A stretch of DNA of 64,000 bases from Arthrobacter sp. efr-133-R2A-120 (GTDB lineage: Bacteria > Actinomycetota > Actinomycetes > Actinomycetales > Micrococcaceae): NCBI RefSeq assembly GCF_030209835.1, contig NZ_JARVRF010000004.1:1-64000 (forward strand), given 5' to 3'. Positions within the stretch are counted from its first letter, which is position 1, and each line of letters starts with the position of its first letter. The translations under genes were made by a program, and so were the position numbers. A model generated the notes under the pieces. That model ran no database searches. It was given only the letters and a program-made list of their open reading frames with translations, and was not told the origin of the DNA. Of the stretch, positions 37,399 through 45,803 are shown piece by piece.

Positions 37399-38583
37399 CT
37401 AGAGTTCCCGGACCCGGGACGGTTGGCCTGCGTTGAAATACTCCACGAGCTCTTCGGGCAAGGCCGGAACGAGCTTCGCGCAACCGTCGCCGCGGAGGGA
37501 CTCGGTGGCAAGCACTCCAGCGGCCACGGCCTCGCGGGCCGCGATCGGCGAGGTCGCCGTGGTTCCGCCATCCTTGGCGAAGCGCAGGAACTCAGCGATC
37601 AGCAAGGGGTCCGCACCGCCATGGCCGCCTTCTCCGTCGCGGACCAAGACCTTCTGGTCAGGCTCTGCGAAACCGGAGGTGGTCCTGGTGGTCCATACGT
37701 AGATCTGGTCGCCGGCCCCGTCACCGAAGTTCTCGATCCTGCCTTTGGTGCCGATCACCGTGTAGTTCCGCCAATAGTCCGGGGTGAAGTGGCACTGCTG
37801 GTACGAGGCGAGTACACCGTTGTCCAAGACCATGTTCATCATCGAGATGTCCTCGACGTCGATCGTCTCGGCGAGGTCCGTCTGTTCGGTGGGGGGCCAG
37901 TTGTCCACGGAGAACCAATCTCCCATCCGCCGCCCCGTGTTGTCGCGGCGGGAAGCGACGTCCCCGTACACGGCCAGCTCGCCGATCGCCTGGACCTTGG
38001 TGCTGTATCCCCCGGCGAGCCAGTGGATGACGTCGATATCGTGGGCGCCCTTTTGCAGCAGCAGCCCTGTGGTGTTGGCACGCTGGGCATGCCAATCCTT
38101 GAAATAGTAGTCCCCGCCGTTCCCCACGAAATGCCGGCACCAAACTGCTTTGACGTCACCGATGGTCCCGGCCTGGATGATGTCGCGCATCTGCACCACC
38201 ACCGGCATGTGCCGCATGTTGTGGCCCACGTAGAGTCGCGTTCCGGTGTCGAAGGCCGTCTGGAGGATAACGTCGGCTGCTTCGAGCGTGACGTCGAGCG
38301 GTTTCTCGCAGAAGGTGGGGATGCCGGCTTTGAGCGTCCGGACGGCGACGGCGGCGTGCTGGTTGTCCGGCGTCAGGACCAGGACCGCGTCCAGACCGGA
38401 GTCCAACAGGACGTCCAAGTCGTCGGTGATGACCGCCGTCGGGATCTTCTCGGCCGCGTCTGCCCTGCCGCGCTCGCCCAGATCGCACACGACCGTGACT
38501 TCCGAACCGTGGCCGGGCTTGTGCGCGTGGCGCCACAGTGACGACCGCAAGCCGAATCCGACGATGCCTACTTTGAGGTCCAT
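37399..38583 (-). CDS. Gfo/Idh/MocA-family oxidoreductase
   Basis: A 394-residue NAD(P)-dependent sugar dehydrogenase-like protein. KVGIVGFGLRSSLWRH is the dinucleotide motif, CEKPLDVTLEAAD the EKP motif, and KGAHDIDVIHWLAGG the substrate domain. The ATG at 38583 lies 10 bp after the stop of the DUF4091 gene. Last gene of the ABC importer operon; it probably acts on the imported or released sugar. Confidence 0.9.
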   Translation of the reverse strand: MDLKVGIVGFGLRSSLWRHAHKPGHGSEVTVVCDLGERGRADAAEKIPTAVITDDLDVLLDSGLDAVLVLTPDNQHAAVAVRTLKAGIPTFCEKPLDVTLEAADVILQTAFDTGTRLYVGHNMRHMPVVVQMRDIIQAGTIGDVKAVWCRHFVGNGGDYYFKDWHAQRANTTGLLLQKGAHDIDVIHWLAGGYSTKVQAIGELAVYGDVASRRDNTGRRMGDWFSVDNWPPTEQTDLAETIDVEDISMMNMVLDNGVLASYQQCHFTPDYWRNYTVIGTKGRIENFGDGAGDQIYVWTTRTTSGFAEPDQKVLVRDGEGGHGGADPLLIAEFLRFAKDGGTTATSPIAAREAVAAGVLATESLRGDGCAKLVPALPEELVEYFNAGQPSRVREL

Positions 38584-38593
38584 AAGTACTTTC

Positions 38594-40315
38594 CTAACTA
38601 GATAAGTTGATGCGCTGGCGTGTTTGACCCACGCGGTGCGCGACTCCTTGGTTGACCAGCTCGCGAACCCTTCGGTAGTGAAGGGGGTCGTAGCTGAAGC
38701 TGTCCATGGCGAGGCTCCCGCCCGAGCCGTCCGTATCGATGAGGGCGAGCACTTCCTCGCGGCCGGCCAGCTTGGCCAGGAGCGAGAGTGCCCGGTGGTC
38801 CCACATGGCCTGGGCGAACACCTTGTAACGGATCGATTCCCACGGAACCCCGTCCGGTCCCGGGTAGACCATGAAGGCATCGCCGCCCGGGAAGGCTCCC
38901 CCGGCACAGGTGTCCTTGAACGGGTCCACGGGCGCCAACGAATGGGCCGTGTTGTAGAAGTTGAATCCCCAATGCAGAAAGCCCGCGCATTCCAGGGCGA
39001 AGAGCTGGTGGCCCAACACCCGGTTTCGCACTGAAGGCATGGAAATGAACCGGTTCGCAACACCGGCGTCCTGGGCGACGCAGTAATAGACCCACAGGTC
39101 CTTCACTCCGGCCGCCAGGAACGGCGCCACGGCATCGCTTGCCACCACGGGATTCGATACTGCCCCGCTGCTGTAGAACTCGAAGTCGCTCAAGGCGTCA
39201 ACCACCGTCAGCCCGTCGAGGAGATCCGCGACGGCGCCCTTTGCCCGTTGGTATCCGGCCAGGGCTTCGGCACCCTCCGGTTCATCCGAAATGTGGAAAA
39301 TGACCCGGTCAAGCGACCAGTGCTCCGCCAGAAAGGACCGCAGCGCCGGCAGCAGCTCGGCCATGAGCTCCCGGTACGAGGACGACGTCGACGGCACGTC
39401 CCAGCCGAAGCGCCGATCCAGGCCTTCCGCGGTTTCGACATAGATCGCCGGAGTCGCTTTGGCGCCCCATTGTGTGAACAAGTGGGCGATTTCCAAGTAC
39501 TGGATTCCATGTTTGGCGCAAAGGCCCACCCAGCGCAGCAGCTTGCTGAAATCAAAGTGGTAGCCGGAATCTTCGCGGATCCCGATCAGCTGGGTGGGCA
39601 GCCGCGTTCCGCCGACGGCCGTGTCCAGCGGAGGAGTCCACGTGGGTGTCAGCAGCGAGTTTGCTCCCATCCTTGCCGCGGACCCCATGAAGGCATCGAT
39701 GATCGACCAATGCTCCTCGCTGAACACGCCGACGCCGTAATGGCTCGCCAGGCCGTCGCAGTGGAACCAGTGGGCGTTCACGATCTCCAGTTCCGGGGCT
39801 TGCGGGGGCACCACGGTGACGCAGATGTGGGTGCTGAAGAGCGTGTTGCCTTCCGCGTCCCGCACCGAGATCCCGAGTTCGTGATCGCCCGCGTGATCCA
39901 CGGAAGGCACCACGAGGTCGATCCATGCCGCGGTCCATTGGCCATAGAGCGGATTGATCAGCCCATCCGGGGCAGGCCGCAAAAGGTCCGGATACAGTCC
40001 GGGAGTATCCCGGTCGTAACCGCCATCATGCTCCGGGAATGCCGCCAATGAACATGGCACCAGCTCAACCTGCGAAATGGAGGTGAATCCTGCCGCCGGA
40101 CCATCGACTGCAACTTCCAACGCCCCGGACAGCCGAAAGTCGTGTTTCATGGGCGGCCGGAGCGCTACCTGGACCGAGGCGGTCTCGCCGGGGAAAACGG
40201 ACATCGGAATGGTCCTGTCGAACGGCCGTGGTGGAACGTCCGGGTAGACCTTTTCCAGGGAGTCCACGAGCACGAACGACCAGCCGTCATCCGGTGCCGG
40301 CTTCTGTTCCGTCAA
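38594..40315 (-). CDS. DUF4091-domain glycoside hydrolase-like protein
   Basis: A 573-residue protein with an N-terminal beta-sandwich (residues about 1-170) and a TIM-barrel-like DUF4091 region. The pair Asp344-Glu345 in FHISDEPEG fits the adjacent Asp-Glu catalytic pair of GH123-related enzymes. From memory, some DUF4091 proteins were recently linked to beta-N-acetylgalactosaminidase activity. No signal peptide is visible, so it would act in the cytoplasm on imported oligosaccharides. It is embedded in the ABC importer operon. Confidence 0.85.
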   Translation of the reverse strand: MTEQKPAPDDGWSFVLVDSLEKVYPDVPPRPFDRTIPMSVFPGETASVQVALRPPMKHDFRLSGALEVAVDGPAAGFTSISQVELVPCSLAAFPEHDGGYDRDTPGLYPDLLRPAPDGLINPLYGQWTAAWIDLVVPSVDHAGDHELGISVRDAEGNTLFSTHICVTVVPPQAPELEIVNAHWFHCDGLASHYGVGVFSEEHWSIIDAFMGSAARMGANSLLTPTWTPPLDTAVGGTRLPTQLIGIREDSGYHFDFSKLLRWVGLCAKHGIQYLEIAHLFTQWGAKATPAIYVETAEGLDRRFGWDVPSTSSSYRELMAELLPALRSFLAEHWSLDRVIFHISDEPEGAEALAGYQRAKGAVADLLDGLTVVDALSDFEFYSSGAVSNPVVASDAVAPFLAAGVKDLWVYYCVAQDAGVANRFISMPSVRNRVLGHQLFALECAGFLHWGFNFYNTAHSLAPVDPFKDTCAGGAFPGGDAFMVYPGPDGVPWESIRYKVFAQAMWDHRALSLLAKLAGREEVLALIDTDGSGGSLAMDSFSYDPLHYRRVRELVNQGVAHRVGQTRQRINLSS

Positions 40316-40339
40316 GGCTGTGATCCTTTCCTACGTGAG

Positions 40340-40386
40340 CTCTACTTGAGTCTCTACTTGGGCTCTACTTGAGCCCTACTTGAGTC
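40340..40386. repeat. Four short tandem repeats duplicating the end of the permease gene
   Basis: On the plus strand CTCTACTTGAG-like units repeat four times (variants CTCTACTTGGG and CCTACTTGAG). On the minus strand the first unit is CTCAAGTAG, the last codons and stop of the upstream permease gene. The array fills the gap before the DUF4091 gene. Confidence 0.8.
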
Positions 40387-41365
40387 CCGAGCGGCCGATG
40401 CCTGCCATGACGCGCTTCTGCATGAGCAGGAACATGATCAGGATCGGCGCCATGGCCATCAGGGATGCCGCCATGAGGATCGGGTAATTGTTGGCGTGCT
40501 CACCCTGGAGGTTCGAAAGCCCGACGCTCAACGGTGCGGCGTTCGCCGTCGACGTCACTACCAAAGGCCATAAGAGGTCGTTCCAGGACCACAGCACAGT
40601 GATGATGACGAGGGCCCACAGGCCGTTGGCCGCGAGTGGCAGCATGACCCGGAAGAAGATCTGGAACGGATTGGCGCCGTCGAGCCGTGCCGCATCTTCG
40701 AGTTCGTCCGGGAGCCCCATGAAAAACTGGCGCATCAGGAACAGGCCGAAAGCGCTGAAGATGCCCGGAGCCACGATGCCGGCAATGCTGTTCAGCCAAC
40801 CCAGGTTTTGGATGATCTGGTACTGCGGGATCAGGAACAACTGGGACGGCACCATGATGATCGACAAGACGACGGCCAGGATGAGCCCTTTGAACCGGAA
40901 CTGCATCCGCGCGAAGGCGTAGCCCGCCATCGAGCAGAGGAGCACTTGCCCGATCACCCGGATCACTGTGATTGCTACCGTCACCCAAAGCTGTGAACCG
41001 AAATTCATGGAGGTGAAGACGTCCGCGAAGTTGTGCCATTGGACGACACTCGGCCACAGGGTGGGCGGGGTGCTTTGGACTTCGGCGTTCGTCGAAAGCG
41101 ACATGACGATCTGGTACAGGAGCGGGGAGATCATGGCCAACCCGCCAATGCTCAGAACACAGTGCGCCAGGACGTTCGCGCCCTGTTTGCCGCCTTTGGC
41201 GCCGTGGCTTTTGGCGCCCCGGCCCTTGGTCCCGCGGCCCGCGCCGTCGCGATCCGCGCCGTCACGATCCGAGGGTTTGCCCCCGGCGCGAGACGGCCCC
41301 GCGGTGGCCACCCCGCTCCGTCGCGATTCGACGCCGCTTTTTGTGGAGAGCATCGATTCAGACAT
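40376..41365 (-). CDS. Sugar ABC importer permease (MalG type)
   Basis: A 329-residue CUT1-family inner-membrane permease. A Ser/Gly/Lys-rich, low-complexity N-terminal extension of about 60 residues (AKSHGAKGGKQGA) precedes six membrane helices. The EAA loop for ATPase contact is LPDELEDAARLDGANPFQIF. It overlaps the other permease gene by 8 bp. No ATPase gene is present here, so a shared MsiK-like ATPase is likely. Confidence 0.92.
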   Translation of the reverse strand: MSESMLSTKSGVESRRSGVATAGPSRAGGKPSDRDGADRDGAGRGTKGRGAKSHGAKGGKQGANVLAHCVLSIGGLAMISPLLYQIVMSLSTNAEVQSTPPTLWPSVVQWHNFADVFTSMNFGSQLWVTVAITVIRVIGQVLLCSMAGYAFARMQFRFKGLILAVVLSIIMVPSQLFLIPQYQIIQNLGWLNSIAGIVAPGIFSAFGLFLMRQFFMGLPDELEDAARLDGANPFQIFFRVMLPLAANGLWALVIITVLWSWNDLLWPLVVTSTANAAPLSVGLSNLQGEHANNYPILMAASLMAMAPILIMFLLMQKRVMAGIGRSGLK

Positions 41366-42308
41366 AGTTGACCCACCTCTTCTGGATACGGAATTGGAAA
41401 GCGGTCAGAAGAGCGATGATGACCAGGATCAGGATGCCGATGGCGGCCGCGTAGCCCTTGTCGTTCTGCAGGAAGGCCTGGTTGTAGAAGATGTACACGA
41501 GGCTTTGCGTCTGCGGCATGGCCAGGTTGGCTTTCCCCATCATCACGTACAACAGATCGAACAGCTGGAAGCCGCTGATCACGGTGACGATCGTGACGAA
41601 GAAGATGCTGGGCGTCAATAACGGAACGGTAATGCTGAAGAATTGGCGGACCCGGCTGGCCCCGTCCATTTCCGCGGCTTCGAAGAGCTCCCGCGGAATC
41701 TCGCGCAGTCCCGCGCTGATGATGATGAGGTTGAATCCCAGCGACATCCAAAGCCCCACGGTAGCCACGGCGAGCAGCGCGAACCCCGGCGTCGATGTCC
41801 AGTAGGGGCCCTGGATCCCGAACAAGCCCAAGAACCAGTTGATGGGTCCGAAGTCACCGTTGTAGATCAGCCTCCATACGATCCCGACGGCGGCCGGCAT
41901 GGTGATGTAGGGAATGAAGTACAGCGTCCGGTACAGGGCTGCGAAGCGCAGGCCGGGACGCTCGATCAAGGACGCAAGAATGACCGCGATGGGAATCCCC
42001 AGCAGCACGACGACCGTGTAGATCAGCGTATTGAGGATTGACTGCGGAATAGTGGAATCCGCGAACATCCGCACGTAGTTGTCCAAGCCGATGAACTTGG
42101 TTCCGCCGAAGACTCCCCACTTGGTGAAGCTGTAGTAGAACGTCTGGATGATCGGCCAAAGGTAGAACACACCGATGCCCGCAACGGTAGGCACCACGAA
42201 CAACCATGGCCACCAGCCATCCGACTTCGATTTTCCTTTGCGGCGATCCCCCGCTGCTCGGGCGGCACGGACGCTTTTGGACGCCGGCGTCAGGGTCTGG
42301 GCTTTCAT
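41358..42308 (-). CDS. Sugar ABC importer permease (MalF type)
   Basis: A 316-residue permease with six membrane helices and the EAA loop IPRELFEAAEMDGASRVRQFF. The basic N-terminus (RAARAAGDRRKGKSK) is cytoplasmic. The ATG overlaps the stop of the binding-protein gene, so translation is coupled. Confidence 0.92.
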   Translation of the reverse strand: MKAQTLTPASKSVRAARAAGDRRKGKSKSDGWWPWLFVVPTVAGIGVFYLWPIIQTFYYSFTKWGVFGGTKFIGLDNYVRMFADSTIPQSILNTLIYTVVVLLGIPIAVILASLIERPGLRFAALYRTLYFIPYITMPAAVGIVWRLIYNGDFGPINWFLGLFGIQGPYWTSTPGFALLAVATVGLWMSLGFNLIIISAGLREIPRELFEAAEMDGASRVRQFFSITVPLLTPSIFFVTIVTVISGFQLFDLLYVMMGKANLAMPQTQSLVYIFYNQAFLQNDKGYAAAIGILILVIIALLTAFQFRIQKRWVNYV

Positions 42309-43627
42309 GATTCTTTGGCCAGCGCGGCATCCATCTGGCTGGCAAGGTCCTTGGCGACGTCGGCAACCGGCTTGGTCCCGGCGAAGGCCTGCGGCAGCAA
42401 GGTGTTCTCGAGTTCGTTCCAGGCGGCAGTGTTGGCAGACGCCGGGTAGGGAGAGGCATCCTTGGCCAGGTCAAGGAAGACGTTGAGGTCGACGGAGGGA
42501 ACGGACTTGACCCAGGCATCCTGTGTGCCGTTGAAGGCCGGGATGACAGTTCCCGTTTCCGCCTGGATCTTGGCAGCATCCTGGGTCCCCAGGAAGGCGA
42601 CGAACGCCTGCGCCGCGGCAGGGTTCTTCGCATTGGCGGGAATCACGTTGGCAAGTCCGTGGATCACGCTCTGGTTGCTCTTCGGCCCCTTCGGGAGGCT
42701 GACAATGCCCAGATCGTCACCGAGTGCCTTTTGGGCCGGCCCGACGGTCCAGGAGCCGTCCATGGTCATAGCCAATTTCCTGGACGTGAACATGTCGCTC
42801 GAGGAGGTGTCCGTCAATTGCTGCATCGAGGGCGATACGCCGGACTCGATCAGGTCGCGCCAGAACTGGAGGCCGGCGATCGAACCGGCGGAGTCGTAGC
42901 CCGACTTCTTGCCGTCGGCCGAAATGATGGTCCCGCCGGCTTCGATCATGGTGTTGTAGTAGCTGGTCTGGCCACCGGTGAGGTCCCCGGCATAACCGTA
43001 GATACCCTTGCCCTGGTAGAACTTGGACAGTTTCGCGCCAGCGGATTTCACGTCGTCCCATGTCCAGTTGGACGTCGGATCGGACACCCCGGCTTCCTTG
43101 AAGAGGGCCTTGTTGTAGAAGAGCGCACTGGTATCGAAGTCCTTGGGGACCCCGTAGAACGTCCCGTTGACGGTGTACAGATCCACCAGTGCCTTGGGGT
43201 AATTGGACGTATCCACTCCCTTGCCGGAGACCAGTCCGTCCAAAGGCAACAGCTGGTTGTTTTGCGCGTAAAGCTTGATGTGCGGACCATTCATCCAGAA
43301 AACGTCCGGCAGGGTGTTGCTGCTTGCCTGGGTTTGGATCTTCGTCCAGTAGGCCGAACCCTTCGACGGCGTGACGTCGATGGTGACCTTGATGTTCGGG
43401 TATTGCTTGTTGAACTCGGTCACGATCTTCTGCATCGCGGGCTTTTGTGCCGCGTCCCAGATGGCGTAGCTCAGCTCGGCGCTCAGGTCCTTCGCGGGAG
43501 CAGCGTAGGCGGCCTTGGCTGCGCTGCCCCCGGCGGCACTGTTCCCGCCGCAGGCAGCGAGCGAAACGACGGCGGCACCGGCGGCCGCAAAGGAAAGGAA
43601 TGACCTGCGGGTCACGTTGTGGTTCAT
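42305..43627 (-). CDS. Sugar ABC importer solute-binding lipoprotein
   Basis: A 440-residue CUT1-type binding protein with a lipoprotein signal (RRSFLSFAAAGAAVVSLAACG; the twin Arg also suggests Tat export) and a bacterial extracellular solute-binding fold (ITVTPSKGSAYWTKIQ-like region, FYGVPKDFDTSALFYNKALF). First gene of the operon, preceded by a LacI operator. Ligand not known; a glycan containing an amino sugar is possible from the gene context. Confidence 0.92.
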   Translation of the reverse strand: MNHNVTRRSFLSFAAAGAAVVSLAACGGNSAAGGSAAKAAYAAPAKDLSAELSYAIWDAAQKPAMQKIVTEFNKQYPNIKVTIDVTPSKGSAYWTKIQTQASSNTLPDVFWMNGPHIKLYAQNNQLLPLDGLVSGKGVDTSNYPKALVDLYTVNGTFYGVPKDFDTSALFYNKALFKEAGVSDPTSNWTWDDVKSAGAKLSKFYQGKGIYGYAGDLTGGQTSYYNTMIEAGGTIISADGKKSGYDSAGSIAGLQFWRDLIESGVSPSMQQLTDTSSSDMFTSRKLAMTMDGSWTVGPAQKALGDDLGIVSLPKGPKSNQSVIHGLANVIPANAKNPAAAQAFVAFLGTQDAAKIQAETGTVIPAFNGTQDAWVKSVPSVDLNVFLDLAKDASPYPASANTAAWNELENTLLPQAFAGTKPVADVAKDLASQMDAALAKES

Positions 43628-43733
43628 AAGAATTCTCCGATGTCTTGGTCAGAAGACCGACGGTCCTTCGGGGGCGGGCCCGCATTCGGCGAACAGCCAA
43701 CCCAACTGATGTTGTGCAGTTGATCACATCATG

Positions 43734-43745
43734 TTAATCGTTTAA
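43734..43745. promoter_or_regulatory. LacI-type operator upstream of the ABC importer
   Basis: TTAATCGTTTAA has the CG centre and mirror-image flanks typical of LacI-family operators. It lies 107 bp upstream of the binding-protein start and downstream of the LacI gene stop, so the adjacent LacI regulator is the natural candidate. Confidence 0.7.
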
Positions 43746-43887
43746 AGGCAAGATCCTGATTGATCTTTCCTTAACTTTTTCGGGCACAAAACGTCATCAA
43801 AGTGCAAAGGGGATGATTGCCTGATCATCGGGAACGTGCATCGACGTACCTCGGGGATAGCTCCCGGTTCGACCGAGGGCTCCCGGT

Positions 43888-44892
43888 TCACGCCGAGGGC
43901 GCTGAATCCCTCACAATGAGCTTCCAGGGGAATTCCAGAACGCTCGCGGGCCCATCGGGATTCTCTGCCCGGTCGAGCAGGAATGCAGCCAAGCCATCGA
44001 AAAAGCCCTCAGGACCAACGGTGGTCAACGACGGCGTCATGCGCTCGCCTTCGGTGGTGTTGCCGATACCGAGCACTTCCACGTCCTCGGGAATGCGGAG
44101 TTGCAGCCGTTGGGCCGCATGGATGGCTGCGATCGCGGCGAAATCGGTGGTCGCATAGATCGCGGTCGGACGGTCCGCCCGCTGCAGGAGCCGCAGCGCG
44201 GCATCGAACGCGCTGAGTCCGTCGCGGTCATACGTCTCGACGTAGTCGTCCCGGTAATCCAAACCAGCCTTGGCGAGGCCACGCGTGTATGCGCCCAAGC
44301 GGATGTCCAGGGTGCTCATCGAATGTGTCGACGAGATCAGGCAACCCACCCGGCGGTGCCGCCCGGTGAGGTGATCCACCGCCTGTTCGCAGGACGAACC
44401 GGCCAACGGGCGCACGACGTCGAATCCCTCAGGTTCCATGGTGTCGCTGAAAACCACCAAGCGCTGCAATCTCGCCGCCTGCGCCAGCAGTTCGGCATCC
44501 CCTGGCTCTTCGGCGCCGTCGATGAATGTCACGTCGGCGTTTTGCCGTTTCAGGGCCACCCGCCAGTCGGTATCGGCCAGAATCATGGGCGTAATGCCAC
44601 GTTGGGCCGCAGCCGTACCAACAGCGCGGCTCACGTCCAGTGCCCATGGATCCGAGATCATGGTCAGCGACAGCATGAGTAGGTTCGTTCGTCCAGTGCG
44701 GATCGCCCTTGCCGATTGGTTGGGGCGATATCCGAGGGCCAGGGCAGCCTCTTGAACCCGGAGCACGGTAGCGGGGGCCACGCCGGAACCGCTCCTGCTG
44801 CCGTCTTTGCCGCTCCTGCCTGAAAGCACATAGGACACAGTCGCCGTCGAAACCCCGGCTGCCGCCGCCACGGACTTGATCGTGGGGCGCAT
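43888..44892 (-). CDS. LacI-family transcriptional regulator
   Basis: A 334-residue repressor with the N-terminal LacI helix-turn-helix (TIKSVAAAAGVSTATVSYVLSG, hinge helix YRPNQSARAIRTGRTN) and a periplasmic-binding-protein-like effector domain. A roughly 12-residue Gly/Ser insertion (GKDGSRSGSG) lengthens the loop after the recognition helix. AAGGAG precedes the ATG. It lies just upstream of the importer operon and probably controls it through the site at 43734. Confidence 0.93.
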   Translation of the reverse strand: MRPTIKSVAAAAGVSTATVSYVLSGRSGKDGSRSGSGVAPATVLRVQEAALALGYRPNQSARAIRTGRTNLLMLSLTMISDPWALDVSRAVGTAAAQRGITPMILADTDWRVALKRQNADVTFIDGAEEPGDAELLAQAARLQRLVVFSDTMEPEGFDVVRPLAGSSCEQAVDHLTGRHRRVGCLISSTHSMSTLDIRLGAYTRGLAKAGLDYRDDYVETYDRDGLSAFDAALRLLQRADRPTAIYATTDFAAIAAIHAAQRLQLRIPEDVEVLGIGNTTEGERMTPSLTTVGPEGFFDGLAAFLLDRAENPDGPASVLEFPWKLIVRDSAPSA

Positions 44893-44912
44893 TCGTCTCC
44901 TTCTTGGCTGAG

Positions 44913-44940
44913 CCGCCGAACCACGGGCGTGGTTCGGCGG
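44913..44940. other. Perfect GC-rich palindrome upstream of lacI-type gene
   Basis: CCGCCGAACCAC and GTGGTTCGGCGG form 12-bp perfect arms with a GGGC loop. It lies 20 bp before the LacI gene start and 50 bp after the DUF5666 gene stop. Either a terminator stem of the upstream gene without T-run, or an element in the LacI leader. Confidence 0.6.
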
Positions 44941-44989
44941 TAGTAGCATCATAGCCAGACGAGCGGGCGCGGGTTCAGCTCAAACATGG

Positions 44990-45607
44990 TCAGGAAGAGA
45001 CGCTCCCGTAGTCCAGCCGCCGTCCGCCATTACCGGGCGCAGCGGGCAAGGTACCCCCGATAATGCGCGTGGCCGTGACTGTGGTGCCGCTCTTCGTCCC
45101 GGAGACTTCGACAGTGTCGCCCGTCTTCAGGTCGGTGGCCTTGATGGTCTGGGGCGATGGCCGCCGGCCTTGCGTGCCCGCTCCGGAAGCGGGGAGCTTG
45201 ACGATGGTGGTAGACGATGTGATCGCGTAGCTCTGAGTGAAGCCGTCATCGCTCTTCACGGAAATGCTCGCATCGCTGACGGACTGCACGGTGCCTCGCT
45301 GCGACACGAGGGTCGTATAGCTGCCGTCCTTGTTCTTGACCGTGAACTCACCGTGGATCCCCGGACCTGCGAAGCCGCGGGGAAGCACGGGGAACGGCCG
45401 GGCTTTGCCGGGCGACGGAGTGGCGGGCGAGGTGGCCCCCGGCGACGGCGTGGCGGGCGACGCCATACCTGTCGGCGTCGCGCTCACCACGTACTCGGGG
45501 ATGATCTGGCCGGCAGCCCAGACTGCGGCCACACCACCGCCGCCGAGGACGACGGCGATACCGCCGGCGATGAGGGCCTTACGAACCCCCGGAGTCATGG
45601 TGGACAT
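44990..45607 (-). CDS. Membrane-anchored DUF5666-like protein
   Basis: A 205-residue protein with an N-terminal membrane segment (ALIAGGIAVVLGGGGVAAVWAAG), a Pro/Ser/Thr-rich linker with ATPSPGATSPATPSPG repeats, and a small beta-barrel-like region (GTVQSVSDASISVKSDDG ... DLKTGDTVEVSGTKSG) typical of DUF5666. AAAGGA precedes the ATG. Exported and membrane-tethered; function unknown. Confidence 0.82.
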   Translation of the reverse strand: MSTMTPGVRKALIAGGIAVVLGGGGVAAVWAAGQIIPEYVVSATPTGMASPATPSPGATSPATPSPGKARPFPVLPRGFAGPGIHGEFTVKNKDGSYTTLVSQRGTVQSVSDASISVKSDDGFTQSYAITSSTTIVKLPASGAGTQGRRPSPQTIKATDLKTGDTVEVSGTKSGTTVTATRIIGGTLPAAPGNGGRRLDYGSVSS

Positions 45608-45715
45608 GGCCGAATCCTTTCTCCGCTCCTCCCCGGACCGGTAAGGGGCGGGCAGCAAAGAACTGATGACTCCATGATGAGCCCTGAAGCTGTGTGGGGG
45701 CTGTGGATCCAGACA

Positions 45716-45779
45716 CAACCGGGTCGCAGTTGTTGTCGTTTTGACGGCTCAAAACGACGTTAACTGCGACCCAGTTGGG
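45716..45779. repeat. Dispersed palindrome family A, copy 4
   Basis: GGGTCGCAGTT and AACTGCGACCC form the outer arms, with GTTTTGA-CGGC-TCAAAAC at the centre, ending CCAGTTGGG. It lies 24 bp beyond the gatB stop. Paired changes in both arms relative to the other copies (GGGTCGC/GCGACCC) keep the stem intact. Confidence 0.88.
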
Positions 45780-45803
45780 TGAGGCGCGGGTGGCGGGTGG
45801 GAC

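Noticed and set aside
37399..39063. A 554-residue single frame running from Gfo/Idh into the DUF4091 gene
   Set aside because: Only the part from 38583 down resembles Gfo/Idh; the upstream 160 codons overlap the DUF4091 gene out of frame and look like noise.
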